Assembly: GCA_022511125.1 (NCBI GenBank)
Contig: JAFLSD010000001.1
Span: 1-64,000 of the forward strand
Length of the DNA: 64,000 bases
Origin: Paramuribaculum sp.
GTDB taxonomy: Bacteria > Bacteroidota > Bacteroidia > Bacteroidales > Muribaculaceae
Reading direction: 5' to 3'
Shown: positions 37,900 through 47,022 of the stretch, piece by piece
Layout: every line of letters starts with the position of its first letter
How positions within the stretch are numbered: position 1 is the first letter of the stretch
Notes under the pieces: generated by a model
The model's input: only the letters and a program-made list of their open reading frames with translations
Database searches by the model: none
What the model was told of the DNA's origin: nothing
Translations under genes and position numbers: made by a program

Positions 37900-38823
37900 T
37901 TAACGGCGAGGGTTCTCTCGCATATTGTAGATCTTGGAGCTCCAGGGTGAATAAGCCCTTCTGACTTTATTGATCGTCAGGATGGTGTTCTCCTTGTCGT
38001 GAGCGTTCAGATGTTCATGAAGTGCCATGACGATGGCAGCTATCACCTCGCCGGAATCCGTTTCGGGATGATCATCTTTGTGCAGATCGCTCAGCTTCGT
38101 ACCGTGAGCTTTTGCCTTGCGTCCTTTCGATGTGCGTTCGCCTATTTTGGAAATTATCATGAAGCAGGTCGAGAGAAGCACCAAGGCCAAGAACACGATG
38201 CCCATGGCGGTTATTGTCATACCGAGACCGTTTTTGTCGCGCTCGGCAAACATTTCCACCTTGTTGTTCGTATCCTTGATGATGTTATTGCTCGACGGAG
38301 TAACATATTTATTATCAAGGCCTGAACGCACTTCCCATGCTTCTGCACCTTCGCCTTCGCCGTCAGCCTTGCGGGCATATGACATGTTTGGCTGCAAATC
38401 TGCCGGAATCACTACTTCATCGATCAGAGTCAGACCGTCGGCATCATAAATGCCTATCCAGTTATCTTGTCCCGGCTTGAGCACGAAATTGGTATGGAAC
38501 GTACCTTTCGATGGCTCGCCGTCGGCCCAGAACAATACGTGCTGACGCTTAGGTATCTTCGTGTTTACATCGCCTAACGGAACCGGATATTTTTTCGGTT
38601 GAGCCGGATCGTCGGTCAGATAAACGCTTGAGATTTCGAGAGGAGCGAAAGAAGAATTGAAAAGTTCTATCCAGCCGTGCCTGTTGCCATAGTCATCGAC
38701 TACGCTGTTCTCGTTAGTCACCATCACCTCATTTATTTTCAAGCTCTTGCGGCTCTGTCCGAACACGGAAGCCGTTGAAGCCGAAACTAACAGGGCAATG
38801 AAAATTATCAGTTTCTTTTTCAT
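37900..38823 (-). CDS. OadG/MmdD-like small subunit with N-terminal lamin-tail domain
   Basis: 307 residues. A signal peptide is visible to about residue 22 (ASVFGQ). Residues about 28-165 resemble a lamin-tail domain: LKINEVMVTN, GWIELFNSS, ISSVYLTDDPAQPKKYPVP and QHVLFWADGEPSKG. One membrane segment lies near 201-226 (GMTITAMGIVFLALVLLSTC), the position and type of the OadG membrane helix. A charged cytosolic tail ends SPWSSKIYNMRENPRR. Canonical OadG/MmdD subunits are about 80-110 residues and lack the exported domain. The gene's place between mmdA and mmdC argues for the gamma/delta role, anchoring the complex. The function of the periplasmic domain is unknown. Confidence 0.82.
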   Translation of the reverse strand: MKKKLIIFIALLVSASTASVFGQSRKSLKINEVMVTNENSVVDDYGNRHGWIELFNSSFAPLEISSVYLTDDPAQPKKYPVPLGDVNTKIPKRQHVLFWADGEPSKGTFHTNFVLKPGQDNWIGIYDADGLTLIDEVVIPADLQPNMSYARKADGEGEGAEAWEVRSGLDNKYVTPSSNNIIKDTNNKVEMFAERDKNGLGMTITAMGIVFLALVLLSTCFMIISKIGERTSKGRKAKAHGTKLSDLHKDDHPETDSGEVIAAIVMALHEHLNAHDKENTILTINKVRRAYSPWSSKIYNMRENPRR

Positions 38824-38848
38824 CTTGTTTCAGTTGACTGTGAAAACA

Positions 38849-40402
38849 TTAAAGGGGTATATTGCCATGTTTCTTGGCCGGATTGGTTACTTTCTTCGTC
38901 GCTAACTGCTGGAGGGCGCGAATGATGCGGAAACGAGTGTTGCGCGGTTCGATCACATCGTCGATATATCCGTAGCGTGCTGCATTGTAAGGATTGCAGA
39001 ACAGCTTGTTATACTCGTTTTCTTTCTCTTTGAGAACAGCTGCCGGATCTTCCGCTTCCTTGGCTTCACGTGCATAAAGCACTTCCACAGCGCCAGCGCC
39101 GCCCATAACGGCAATTTCTGCAGTAGGCCACGCATAGTTCATATCGCCTCTCAGCTGCTTACAGCTCATCACGATATGACTGCCGCCATAGCTCTTGCGC
39201 AGAGTTACGGTTACTTTTGGCACGGTGGCTTCGCCGTAAGCGTAGAGCAGTTTTGCTCCGTGGAGGATCACGCCGTTGTATTCCTGGCCCGTTCCCGGAA
39301 GGAAGCCCGGAACGTCGACAAGCGTAACCAAAGGAATATTGAAAGCGTCGCAGAAGCGTACGAAACGTGCTCCCTTGCGCGAAGCATTGCTGTCGAGAAC
39401 GCCTGCAAGGTATTTAGGCTGATTGGCAACGATACCTACCGACTGACCGTTGAAACGGGCGAAACCGATGATGATATTCTTTGCATAATCGCGCTGAACT
39501 TCCAGGAATTCGCCATTGTCGATGATAGCTCCTATAACTTCATACATGTCGTAAGGGCGAGTCGCAGAGTCAGGAATGATTTCGTTAAGAGAATCCTCCA
39601 GACGGTCTATCGGGTCGTTGCATGGCATTACCGGCGGCTCTTCGAGATTGTTCTGCGGAATATAGCTGAAGAGTTTGCGGATGATTTTAAGTGTTTCTTC
39701 ACCATCTTCCGCTGCGAAATGTGCCACGCCGCTCTTCGATGAGTGAACTTCCGCTCCTCCAAGCTGATCCTGAGTCACGTCCTCGCCTGTAACGGTCTTC
39801 ACAACCTTCGGACCGGTCAGGAACATATACGAGATCCCTTTAGTCATGATAGTGAAGTCGGTGAGAGCCGGCGAATAAACGGCACCACCAGCACACGGTC
39901 CCAAGATGCCTGATATCTGGGGAATAACACCGGATGCAAGAATATTACGCTGGAAAATCTCGGAATAACCCGCCAAGGCGTTGATTCCTTCCTGGATACG
40001 TGCGCCGCCTGAGTCGTTAAGACCTATCACCGGGGCACCCATCTTCATGGCCATATCCATGATCTTGCAGATTTTCATAGCCATAGTTTCCGACAACGAA
40101 CCGCCGAAAACGGTGAAATCCTGTGCGAAAACATAAACGAGACGGCCTTCAATTGTTCCGTAACCTGTCACTACGCCGTCGCCGAGGAAACTTTTCTTTT
40201 CCTGACCAAAGTTGTAACAACGGTGACGTACGAACATGTCGATTTCCTCGAACGATCCTTCGTCGAGAAGTTGGTCGATGCGTTCGCGAGCCGTGTATTT
40301 ACCTCTCTCGTGCTGTTTTTGGATCGCTTTTTCTCCACCCCCTAAACGGGCTTGATTGCGGAGCTCGATAAGCTCCTGTACCTTTGCAAGCTGATTGCTC
40401 AT
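38849..40402 (-). CDS. mmdA: Methylmalonyl-CoA decarboxylase alpha (carboxyltransferase) subunit
   Basis: 517 residues, the size of MmdA/propionyl-CoA carboxylase beta proteins. It transfers the carboxyl group of methylmalonyl-CoA to biotin, releasing propionyl-CoA. Acyl-CoA carboxyltransferase motifs are visible: [19 protein letters not shown] and [19 protein letters not shown] near 135-175, then [18 protein letters not shown] and [21 protein letters not shown] near 370-430. It lies second in the operon, after the epimerase. Without a biotin carboxylase in the operon the decarboxylating role fits better than carboxylation. Confidence 0.92.
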   Translation of the reverse strand: MSNQLAKVQELIELRNQARLGGGEKAIQKQHERGKYTARERIDQLLDEGSFEEIDMFVRHRCYNFGQEKKSFLGDGVVTGYGTIEGRLVYVFAQDFTVFGGSLSETMAMKICKIMDMAMKMGAPVIGLNDSGGARIQEGINALAGYSEIFQRNILASGVIPQISGILGPCAGGAVYSPALTDFTIMTKGISYMFLTGPKVVKTVTGEDVTQDQLGGAEVHSSKSGVAHFAAEDGEETLKIIRKLFSYIPQNNLEEPPVMPCNDPIDRLEDSLNEIIPDSATRPYDMYEVIGAIIDNGEFLEVQRDYAKNIIIGFARFNGQSVGIVANQPKYLAGVLDSNASRKGARFVRFCDAFNIPLVTLVDVPGFLPGTGQEYNGVILHGAKLLYAYGEATVPKVTVTLRKSYGGSHIVMSCKQLRGDMNYAWPTAEIAVMGGAGAVEVLYAREAKEAEDPAAVLKEKENEYNKLFCNPYNAARYGYIDDVIEPRNTRFRIIRALQQLATKKVTNPAKKHGNIPL

Positions 40403-40435
40403 ATCGTGGGTTTATATTTATTAGTTAGAAGAAAA

Positions 40436-40864
40436 TCAACATTTTTCCTTATTCGGATCTTCGCAAAGTTCGATCAGTGTGCCGCAAGTCGATTTCGGAT
40501 GAAGGAAAGCGATATTCAATCCTTCAGCGCCCTTGCGAGGAGCCTTGTCGATCAGACGCGCGCCTTTCGCTTCCACTTCGGCGAGAGCGTTAGCCACTCC
40601 GTCCTCAATGGCGAGAGCTATGTGCTGAATGCCTCCACGGCCTCCGTTGTTGGCTATGAATTTGGCTATCGCGCTGTCGTCGGCTGTCGGTTCGAGCAAT
40701 TCGATCTTAGTATCACCGATTTTAAAGAAAGCCGTACGTACTTTCTGGTCTGCAACTTCTTCGATGGCTGTGCATTTAAGGCCAAGAACGTTTTCATAAA
40801 ACGGGATTGCTTCGTCCAGACTCGGAACTGCAATACCTACGTGTTCGATGTGAGAAATGTCCAT
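40436..40864 (-). CDS. mce: Methylmalonyl-CoA epimerase
   Basis: 142 residues, vicinal-oxygen-chelate fold. It interconverts the R and S forms of methylmalonyl-CoA. Metal ligands are suggested by His8 in IEHVGIAV, the His in GIQHIALAIED, and the Glu in GTLIELCED. It is the first gene of the operon and supplies the isomer used by the decarboxylase. Together these genes complete the succinate-to-propionate route that Bacteroidales use as a main fermentation path; the mutase is not in the window. Confidence 0.95.
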   Translation of the reverse strand: MDISHIEHVGIAVPSLDEAIPFYENVLGLKCTAIEEVADQKVRTAFFKIGDTKIELLEPTADDSAIAKFIANNGGRGGIQHIALAIEDGVANALAEVEAKGARLIDKAPRKGAEGLNIAFLHPKSTCGTLIELCEDPNKEKC

Positions 40865-40890
40865 AATTGATTGATTTAAGCATTTGGGAG

Positions 40891-40898
40891 CAAAATTA
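40891..40898 (-). promoter_or_regulatory. -7 box of the mce-mmd operon promoter
   Basis: The minus strand carries TAATTTTG, a perfect TAnnTTTG match, 27 bases before the mce start codon. The -33 region is not convincing. It lies back to back with the dnaK promoter region. Confidence 0.45.
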
Positions 40899-40984
40899 AC
40901 AATTTTTCTTCAATATTTGGAAATATCTGACATTTTTGTCACCCTACTGACAATTTGTGTTTGTTTATCCTATCACAACTTTTT

Positions 40985-41000
40985 TGGCACAACATTTGTT
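40985..41000 (+). promoter_or_regulatory. Sigma-54-like promoter of dnaK
   Basis: TGGCAC at 40985-40990 and TTTGTT at 40995-41000 match the -24/-12 elements of RpoN promoters (consensus TGGCAC-N5-TTGC), with the GG at 40986-40987 exactly 10 bases before the GT that replaces the usual GC at 40998-40999. No TAnnTTTG box was found at a suitable place between mce and dnaK on this strand, nor a CIRCE repeat. The predicted start is near 41010, with a leader of about 85 bases. Confidence 0.45.
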
Positions 41001-41097
41001 TTTCTCATGAAGGCCTCGCACTCCGTCCGGGGTAAAAAGGCCGTCAAGATAACTGGAAAATTAACAAACACGTAAAATAACAACTAATTAAATCATT

Positions 41098-42999
41098 ATG
41101 GGAAAGATTATTGGTATAGACCTCGGGACGACCAATTCATGCGTCGCCGTACTTGAGGGAAATGATCCGGTGGTGATCCCCAACAGCGAAGGACGTAACA
41201 CCACCCCTTCCATCGTCGCTTTCGTTGACGGTGGCGAAAGAAAAGTAGGTGATCCTGCGAAACGTCAGGCTATCACCAACCCAAAACGCACCATCTACTC
41301 GATCAAGCGTTTCATGGGTGAAACTTACGACAACGTTGTCAAAGAAATCGAACGCGTGCCTTACAAAGTGGTTCGCTCCGACAATAACACTCCGCGCGTC
41401 GACATCGACGGTCGCGAATACACACCTCAGGAAATCTCGGCAATGATTCTTCAGAAGATGAAGAAAACAGCCGAAGATTATCTCGGACAGTCGGTTACTG
41501 AAGCCGTTATCACCGTTCCGGCTTATTTCAACGACTCTCAGCGTCAGGCCACTAAGGAAGCAGGCGAAATCGCCGGTCTTACAGTGAAACGTATCGTCAA
41601 CGAACCTACGGCTGCAGCTCTGGCTTATGGTCTCGATAAGACTAACAAGGATCAGAAAATAGCCGTATTCGACCTTGGTGGAGGTACATTCGATATCTCA
41701 ATCCTCGAACTTGGCGACGGCGTGTTCGAAGTGAAATCGACTAACGGTGACACCCACCTCGGCGGTGACGACTTCGACCATGTAATCATAGACTGGCTCG
41801 CCGACGAATTCCAGAAAGACGAAGGCGTTGACCTCCGTCAGGATCCTATGGCTCTCCAGCGTTTGAAAGAAGCTGCTGAAAAAGCGAAGATAGAGCTTTC
41901 GAGCACTACTTCCACGGAAATCAATCTGCCGTACATCATGCCCGTAAACGGTATTCCGAAACATCTCGTGAAGACCCTTACGAGAGCTAAATTCGAGCAG
42001 CTTGCCGATAAGCTTATACAGGCCACGATCGCTCCGTGCGAACAGGCTCTTAAGGATGCAGGCATGACAGCCAAGGACATCGACGAAGTGATTCTCGTGG
42101 GCGGTTCAACCCGTATCCCTGCCATCCAGCAGATCGTAGAAAAATTCTTCGGTAAAGCTCCGTCCAAGGGCGTAAATCCCGACGAAGTTGTGGCAGTAGG
42201 TGCAGCAATCCAGGGCGGCGTTCTTTCCGGCGATGTTAAGGATGTGCTTCTTCTCGACGTAGTTCCTCTGTCGGTTGGTATCGAAACCCTCGGCGGTGTG
42301 ATGACCAAGCTTATCGAAGCCAACACTACAATTCCTACCCGTAAGAGCGAAACATTCTCTACGGCTGCCGACAATCAGCCTTCAGTCGAAATCCACGTAT
42401 TGCAGGGCGAACGCCCCATGGCAAAGGACGACAAGACGCTTGGTAAATTCCACCTCGATGGTATCGCACCCGCACCGCGCGGCATACCGCAGATCGAAGT
42501 GACTTTCGAAATCGACGCAAACGGTATACTCAACGTATCGGCCAAAGATAAAGCTACCGGTAAGGAACAGAGCATCCGCATCGAAGCATCGAGCGGTTTG
42601 ACCGACGCCGAAATCCAGCGTATGAAACAGGAAGCTGAAGCAAATGCAGCTGCCGACGCTAAGGAAAAGGAACGTATCGATAAGATCAATCAGGCCGATT
42701 CTCTCATCTTCCAGACAGAGAAACAGCTTAGCGAACTTGGCGATAAGATTCCTGCCGACGCGAAAGCTCCTATAGAAGCTGCTCTTGCCAAGCTTAAAGA
42801 AGCTCACAAAGCTCAGGATGTTGCCGCTATCGACGCTGCCATCAAGGAAGTTGAGAACGCATTTGGAGCGGCTCAGCAGGCTATCCACAATGCTCAAGCA
42901 CAGGCACAGTCCGGCCCGAACCCCGGCGCAGGCCCGCAAGGTCCTCAGCCAAGCTCAGGCGACGGCGTGACCGACGTAGACTTCGAAGAAGTTAAGTAA
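41098..42999 (+). CDS. dnaK: Chaperone DnaK (Hsp70)
   Basis: 633 residues. Hsp70 chaperone that folds and remodels proteins with DnaJ and GrpE. ATPase signatures are [16 protein letters not shown] at the start, [15 protein letters not shown] near 195 and [13 protein letters not shown] near 340. The substrate-binding domain includes [19 protein letters not shown], and the C-terminus ends [13 protein letters not shown]. dnaJ and grpE are not adjacent, so it is monocistronic. A terminator follows 29 bases after the stop. Confidence 0.99.
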   Translation: MGKIIGIDLGTTNSCVAVLEGNDPVVIPNSEGRNTTPSIVAFVDGGERKVGDPAKRQAITNPKRTIYSIKRFMGETYDNVVKEIERVPYKVVRSDNNTPRVDIDGREYTPQEISAMILQKMKKTAEDYLGQSVTEAVITVPAYFNDSQRQATKEAGEIAGLTVKRIVNEPTAAALAYGLDKTNKDQKIAVFDLGGGTFDISILELGDGVFEVKSTNGDTHLGGDDFDHVIIDWLADEFQKDEGVDLRQDPMALQRLKEAAEKAKIELSSTTSTEINLPYIMPVNGIPKHLVKTLTRAKFEQLADKLIQATIAPCEQALKDAGMTAKDIDEVILVGGSTRIPAIQQIVEKFFGKAPSKGVNPDEVVAVGAAIQGGVLSGDVKDVLLLDVVPLSVGIETLGGVMTKLIEANTTIPTRKSETFSTAADNQPSVEIHVLQGERPMAKDDKTLGKFHLDGIAPAPRGIPQIEVTFEIDANGILNVSAKDKATGKEQSIRIEASSGLTDAEIQRMKQEAEANAAADAKEKERIDKINQADSLIFQTEKQLSELGDKIPADAKAPIEAALAKLKEAHKAQDVAAIDAAIKEVENAFGAAQQAIHNAQAQAQSGPNPGAGPQGPQPSSGDGVTDVDFEEVK

Positions 43000-43027
43000 A
43001 TTAGATAAACAACGATAACTATCAATA

Positions 43028-43064
43028 AATAAGGTGTAACTCAAGTAGTTGCACCTTATTTTTG
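43028..43064 (+). terminator. dnaK terminator
   Basis: 13-bp stem AATAAGGTGTAAC/GTTGCACCTTATT (one internal mismatch pair) with a 7-base loop, followed by TTTTG. It lies just past dnaK. Confidence 0.85.
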
Positions 43065-43423
43065 CTTTCTTATTTTTCGATTTTTATTGTATCTGTGTAC
43101 CAATACTTAATAGACGATAATTTGGTACTTTTTATCACCTACTGATACTTATTGATATTAGGCGCTTATATACATCAGGTGTAAGAATCTTTAGTGATAA
43201 AGAGATTATTTTGTTCTTTATTTTTATTTATTGATGTTTATGGTTTCTTATAAATATAACCAATTTGTACCATGCTATTATGACTGTACCGGTTTACAGA
43301 TAATGTTAGATTTGAGGAAGTCAGTTTATTCTCGGGAAACCGTCGAAAAACTTTAGCAACGCTAAGTCCGCTTATGCTTGGATTATAACCGGAGTCGCTA
43401 AACGAGATGAAAATAAAGAGAAA
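43065..43423. other. AT-rich intergenic region with a possible gene remnant
   Basis: No intact gene. It is AT-rich like the cassette to its right. It holds GTACCAA/TTGGTAC inverted arms (about 43098-43104 and 43132-43138). A 40-codon frame opens at 43234 (+) and stops at 43354-43356; removing one A from the run at 43346-43350 would let it read on through NAKSAYAWIITGVAKRDENKEK into the end of the next gene on the opposite strand. It could be a decayed gene, but I recognise no family. Confidence 0.3.
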
Positions 43424-44554
43424 CTATCGGCGCGGAATGTCCAAGGCTCTCATCAGATAGTCCATAGATGATTCGCGGAGTTTCTCTATTTGTTTCGTTG
43501 AGTAGGAAAAATCGCAATGATAATTCTCAAATTCCAAAATATTTTCAGGTTTATTGATTATTCTGTTTTCTAACCCACAGTATTTTAAAATTGAGTATTG
43601 TCGACTTTTTTCTTTTATATTCCAACTGAAAAAAGGAATTTCAAAATTCATTGCGAAAATCATACCGTGAAAAGTAGTTGTAACGACCAGTTCTGCTTTA
43701 GATAAATAAGAAAGGAAATCAATAGGTCCGGCATCTTGAATAACATTTATTTCTTTGTCCGAATAGAAATTCATGGGTGAAAAAAGCACGATATCCATTC
43801 CTTTAGCAGCCAGTTCTTTTACCGGTTTAAGCCATTGTTTTAATTTCTTTCTATCCCAATATAAAGCATAAACCAGGATATACGGCTTTCGAGAATTAGG
43901 AATATAAATTCCAGGCAAAGTTAACCATTCATTCTTATTCAAAAGCCAAGTAGGATCGCACACCCACTCCACTTTACGATTTAAAATTTCTTCTATCAGA
44001 ACTTTAACCGGATATTCACGTGTGGAAAGGAAATCATAATTTTGCAGCAGCTCCTTTTTATCCATTATCTTCTTTTGGTTTTTATTTCCAAAACTTGAAG
44101 CATATGAAATTCTTTTCAACGGATTTCCAAACTTCAAAAAATAAGGGAAAATTGAATCATTCGGTTCATACCGGAAGCTTCTTGCACCGGAATTCCATAT
44201 TATATCGCTACCGGAGACTAAAATATCATAATCAAATTCATTCTTTACAAAGTCGTCGTAATTTTTTAAAAGAGTCTTCGAAGGATTCAAGTAAGTCTTT
44301 ATAAATCTTTCGAATTTTTCTTTTCTTCTCGTCCGATCTTTTCTTATGAATAAAAAGCCACAGTTTTTTAGCATTTCCATTATATTTTTCTTTAAATGGA
44401 AATCTTTTCTAAAAACTATATCTTGGCTCCTTGTACGATAATCTACCGTTTCTATATCAAATCCGAAATCCGAAATTATTTTAAAAAGAGCATACGATTG
44501 TAAAATACCGCCGAAATTAAAAGCGGAGTGAAAAGTTATGAGTCCAACTTTCAT
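43424..44554 (-). CDS. Polysaccharide pyruvyl transferase family protein
   Basis: 376 residues. The N-terminus (MKVGLITFHSAFNFGGILQSYAL) and the middle part (LVSGSDIIWN, SYASSFGN, FLSTREYPVKVLIEEIL, DPTWLLNK) are characteristic of the pyruvyl-transferase/CsaB family, which adds ketal pyruvate to cell-wall or capsule sugars. The later VVTTTFHGMIFAMNFEIPFF is the conserved C-terminal motif. Its start overlaps the end of the upstream gene by 4 bases. The gene is strikingly AT-rich. The exact acceptor is unknown. Confidence 0.85.
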   Translation of the reverse strand: MKVGLITFHSAFNFGGILQSYALFKIISDFGFDIETVDYRTRSQDIVFRKDFHLKKNIMEMLKNCGFLFIRKDRTRRKEKFERFIKTYLNPSKTLLKNYDDFVKNEFDYDILVSGSDIIWNSGARSFRYEPNDSIFPYFLKFGNPLKRISYASSFGNKNQKKIMDKKELLQNYDFLSTREYPVKVLIEEILNRKVEWVCDPTWLLNKNEWLTLPGIYIPNSRKPYILVYALYWDRKKLKQWLKPVKELAAKGMDIVLFSPMNFYSDKEINVIQDAGPIDFLSYLSKAELVVTTTFHGMIFAMNFEIPFFSWNIKEKSRQYSILKYCGLENRIINKPENILEFENYHCDFSYSTKQIEKLRESSMDYLMRALDIPRR

Positions 44555-45786
44555 TTCTTGAATAAATATTTATAAATTTTTATCAGAAATGGTGATTTAT
44601 TGATATATTTACTAAGTATCCTTTTTGTTAAATATTTAACACCCTGTGTGTTATCTTTCTCAAAATATTTTATAGGATAAACAGTTTTTGCCGCTTTTAT
44701 AAATCCTTTTTTACGATAACGTTTTAAGAAATCGTCTCTCCTTATATCTTTTTTACGATGACTTTTAAGACAGCCATCATATTTTGCCGCCTCACAACTT
44801 TCATAAACCTCAAATGATATATTATTTTTTATTAGTTCAAAATACTCCTTCCCTTTTTCTGTATTAGGCATTACATTTGAAACGCCATTAAGAAATTTAA
44901 AACTTGAAGGTATCTTTTTCCCTATTTGCCAAAAATTCGCGACAGTAATATCTGAAAATCTTTCTAAAGAAGGATATCGGCATGAATAACAACTGTCTCT
45001 CATTATATTGTCATAACATCTCTTATAATGATTTATCTTATTTTCTTCCTCTTTTATTATTTCAGTTTTATTATCACCACAAGCCAGAGTTCTTAGGCCG
45101 AATATGGTAGATACTTCATCGTTTTTATAATATTTCCATCTGAATTGGACTTTAATTTCATCAGTCTTATATTTTTTTATTTCATTATAAGATCGAATTT
45201 GATCTTCCAACATTTTAACCGGCACTACACCAAGGCAACCGATATCCACTGTCAGCAAATTTTTATAATCTTTATCTAAAAATGCTCTAAGGCCCCCCAC
45301 CTGGCATGGCAAGCCGGTGAAAAGTACATTGAGATTATTTTCCAAATCATCTTTTACATTCCTGAAGGAATAACCTATTTCACTTTGAACAAGTTTACTG
45401 TTCAAAATATCCGGAAGACGTTCAAACGAAGTTATTCTCTCAATTCTAAAAGTTTTATAATTTTTTTGGACACATCCGTATACAACGCCGCCGTTTTCCA
45501 GAAAAAATTTAGCAAATTCATAAACAGCTCCACCTGCGGCTGCCTGAAATCTTATGGATTTAGACTTAGAGAAAGATGCATAACTAATCCGGGGAATATT
45601 TTTTGAAAGTGAATCAATTTGTTTACACGTCTCAACGCATTTATTACATTCTATGCATGACTTCTCATCTATATGAGGAAAAATGTATCCATAATCATCT
45701 TCTTTCATAGTAATGGAGTCTACAGGACATATATTTTGACAGGCCCCACATGCAGAACATTGTTCACGAGAAATAAGTCTTATCAT
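44551..45786 (-). CDS. F420-hydrogenase beta-like iron-sulfur protein linked to polysaccharide modification
   Basis: 411 residues. Two 4Fe-4S motifs lie at the N-terminus: Cys10, 13, 16, 20 and Cys44, 47, 50, 54. The following part (AAAGGAVYEFAKFFLENGGVVYGC, then LFTGLPCQVGGLRAFL and VDIGCLGVVP) is the coenzyme F420 hydrogenase/dehydrogenase beta domain. Such proteins occur beside pyruvyl transferases in Bacteroidetes capsule loci, where their role is not settled; they probably do not use F420 in this organism. Very AT-rich: the line 44581-44640 has 12 G/C in 60. It overlaps the next gene by 4 bases. Confidence 0.85.
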   Translation of the reverse strand: MIRLISREQCSACGACQNICPVDSITMKEDDYGYIFPHIDEKSCIECNKCVETCKQIDSLSKNIPRISYASFSKSKSIRFQAAAGGAVYEFAKFFLENGGVVYGCVQKNYKTFRIERITSFERLPDILNSKLVQSEIGYSFRNVKDDLENNLNVLFTGLPCQVGGLRAFLDKDYKNLLTVDIGCLGVVPVKMLEDQIRSYNEIKKYKTDEIKVQFRWKYYKNDEVSTIFGLRTLACGDNKTEIIKEEENKINHYKRCYDNIMRDSCYSCRYPSLERFSDITVANFWQIGKKIPSSFKFLNGVSNVMPNTEKGKEYFELIKNNISFEVYESCEAAKYDGCLKSHRKKDIRRDDFLKRYRKKGFIKAAKTVYPIKYFEKDNTQGVKYLTKRILSKYINKSPFLIKIYKYLFKK

Positions 45787-45932
45787 AAGAAAAGCTTCAA
45801 CTTTTTAAATTCCCCGTTTTAACAAATCTAATTGACGCGAGTTCAACGAAATGAATTGATCGCTCACTTGATTGTCGGACACAGCAGTGTTAAATTTAAG
45901 TGTAGAAATTTAACCATATCATTCCTGTCGCT
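45787..45932. other. Intergenic stretch upstream of the AT-rich cassette
   Basis: No gene is visible. It contains the short inverted pattern TTAAATTTAAGTGTAGAAATTTAA (in parts) near 45894-45912. It presumably carries the leader of the AT-rich cassette. Confidence 0.3.
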
Positions 45933-46141
45933 ATGCTTGTCGAAAACAAAATTAACGAAATTTTCGTAATGGCCGATGAATTCCGCAAGGTTTCTGACGC
46001 CATCCTATAACGGCCCGGTCTCTACCCCTGAAGGAGAACCGCAAAAAAGATTATCACGGGGATTTAAATATTTCGTAAGCGGAATTTATTGTAATACCCG
46101 GGATGTTCCACAGTTCCCGCAACAACACATATCAATATCTT
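45933..46141 (+). pseudogene. Decayed N-terminus of an IS982-like transposase
   Basis: From the ATG at 45933 the frame reads MLVENKINEIFVMADEFRKVSDAIL before a stop at 46008-46010 (25 codons). This resembles the start of Bacteroidetes IS982-type transposases (KxxEIFCxADDFCKxF). Downstream in another frame the DNA reads LKENRKKDYHGDLNIS, a stop, then AEFIVIPGMFHSSR, matching the next conserved stretch of the same family (YHRDxxMSxAEIMLIxxxFHxSG). The two pieces are in order and separated by a frameshift and a stop, so this is a relic. It is cut off by the 3' end of the SGNH gene. Family call is from remembered motifs. Confidence 0.6.
45947..45954 (-). promoter_or_regulatory. Possible -7 box for the AT-rich cassette
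   Basis: The minus strand has TAATTTTG here, a perfect TAnnTTTG match, about 160 bases before the iron-sulfur gene. It lies inside the transposase relic. No clear -33 box was seen. Confidence 0.25.
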
Positions 46142-46834
46142 TTATCTCTCCTCTTTCCTCAGTTTCTCATAGAGCAGCGGAGCGGTAGCCTTCCATACCT
46201 GACGCTCTATCTGCCCCATCCCGCTGACCGACGGATGGTTCTTCTGCTTGTCGATGTTCTTCAGCTTAACGTAATGAACTCCCTCTGCCTCCGCGGCTTG
46301 AATCAGAATATCTTCGATATCGCGACGCATCTCCGTGTTGATTATCATTATGCACAGAGCATCCGGATAAGAGCCTTTGATATTCTGCAGCATTGTCTCT
46401 ACCGCCGGTCGCACCTCAAACAGATTCTTGCCGCCCCATTCACCAAGGGGAGCGCCTACCCAATCGTCGTTCGTACCTCCGAACACATAGATTATATCCG
46501 GATTGTTGCCCAACGCCTGCGAGCGGCTCACGAACGAGCGGTCGGTATAGTCCCTTCCGTCATGGCCTGTGTTGCATATCGTCGCTCCCGACCACGAATT
46601 GTTAAGATCCAGTTCCAGACCGTTATTCTCTATCAGACGGTACCACCACGTGTCCTCCACGCGCTGCACGTCGTTGTCACGACCCGGGCCGTACCAAACG
46701 TCTTGTCCTTCAGGAATCCAGCCTTTGAACGCCGAATAACTGTCGCCTAAAATCGACATTTTCACCTGTGCATCGGCTGCCAAAAACATGCATACCGCAC
46801 CCAAAACTATCAGTAACTTCCTCATCGTTGCCAT
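46142..46834 (-). CDS. SGNH/GDSL-type hydrolase, exported
   Basis: 230 residues from the first ATG; the ATG at residue 4 (MRKLLIVLGAVCMFLAADA) is the likelier start because it opens a good signal peptide. SGNH blocks are visible: ILGDSYSAF with Ser32, a Gly in SGATICNTGHDGRD, GGTNDDW with Asn122, and His200 in KNHPSVSGM. These enzymes are esterases, often deacetylating glycans. The catalytic Asp is not in the usual DxxH spacing; Asp195 is five residues before His200. The gene is monocistronic. The substrate is unknown. Confidence 0.85.
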   Translation of the reverse strand: MATMRKLLIVLGAVCMFLAADAQVKMSILGDSYSAFKGWIPEGQDVWYGPGRDNDVQRVEDTWWYRLIENNGLELDLNNSWSGATICNTGHDGRDYTDRSFVSRSQALGNNPDIIYVFGGTNDDWVGAPLGEWGGKNLFEVRPAVETMLQNIKGSYPDALCIMIINTEMRRDIEDILIQAAEAEGVHYVKLKNIDKQKNHPSVSGMGQIERQVWKATAPLLYEKLRKEER

Positions 46835-46966
46835 AACTTCATCATTTATGATATTTCACTTCGGCAAAAATAACAAATTTATTCGAAATTCCACGTCACT
46901 TTACATGCCATAGCTAATCAATACACGACAATTCCACTCTTTTACTTCAACAAGCGAGTATAACAA

Positions 46967-46996
46967 AAAATAGTGCTGCCCCACAAGGAACAGCAC
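46967..46996 (-). terminator. Terminator of the DUF6562 operon
   Basis: Stem GTGCTG/CAGCAC with a 12-base loop, followed on the minus strand by TATTTTTTG. It lies 26 bases past the last gene of the operon. Confidence 0.7.
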
Positions 46997-47022
46997 CATT
47001 TCTTATCAATTTATCAAAAGAA

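Noticed and set aside
40899-41097. CIRCE operator or sigma-32-type promoter before dnaK
   Set aside because: No TTAGCACTC-N9-GAGTGCTAA pattern and no CTTGAA/CCCCAT-type boxes are present.
43065-46141. Invertible capsule-type promoter around the AT-rich cassette
   Set aside because: I looked for a pair of matching inverted repeats flanking a promoter and found none of useful length; no invertase gene is nearby.
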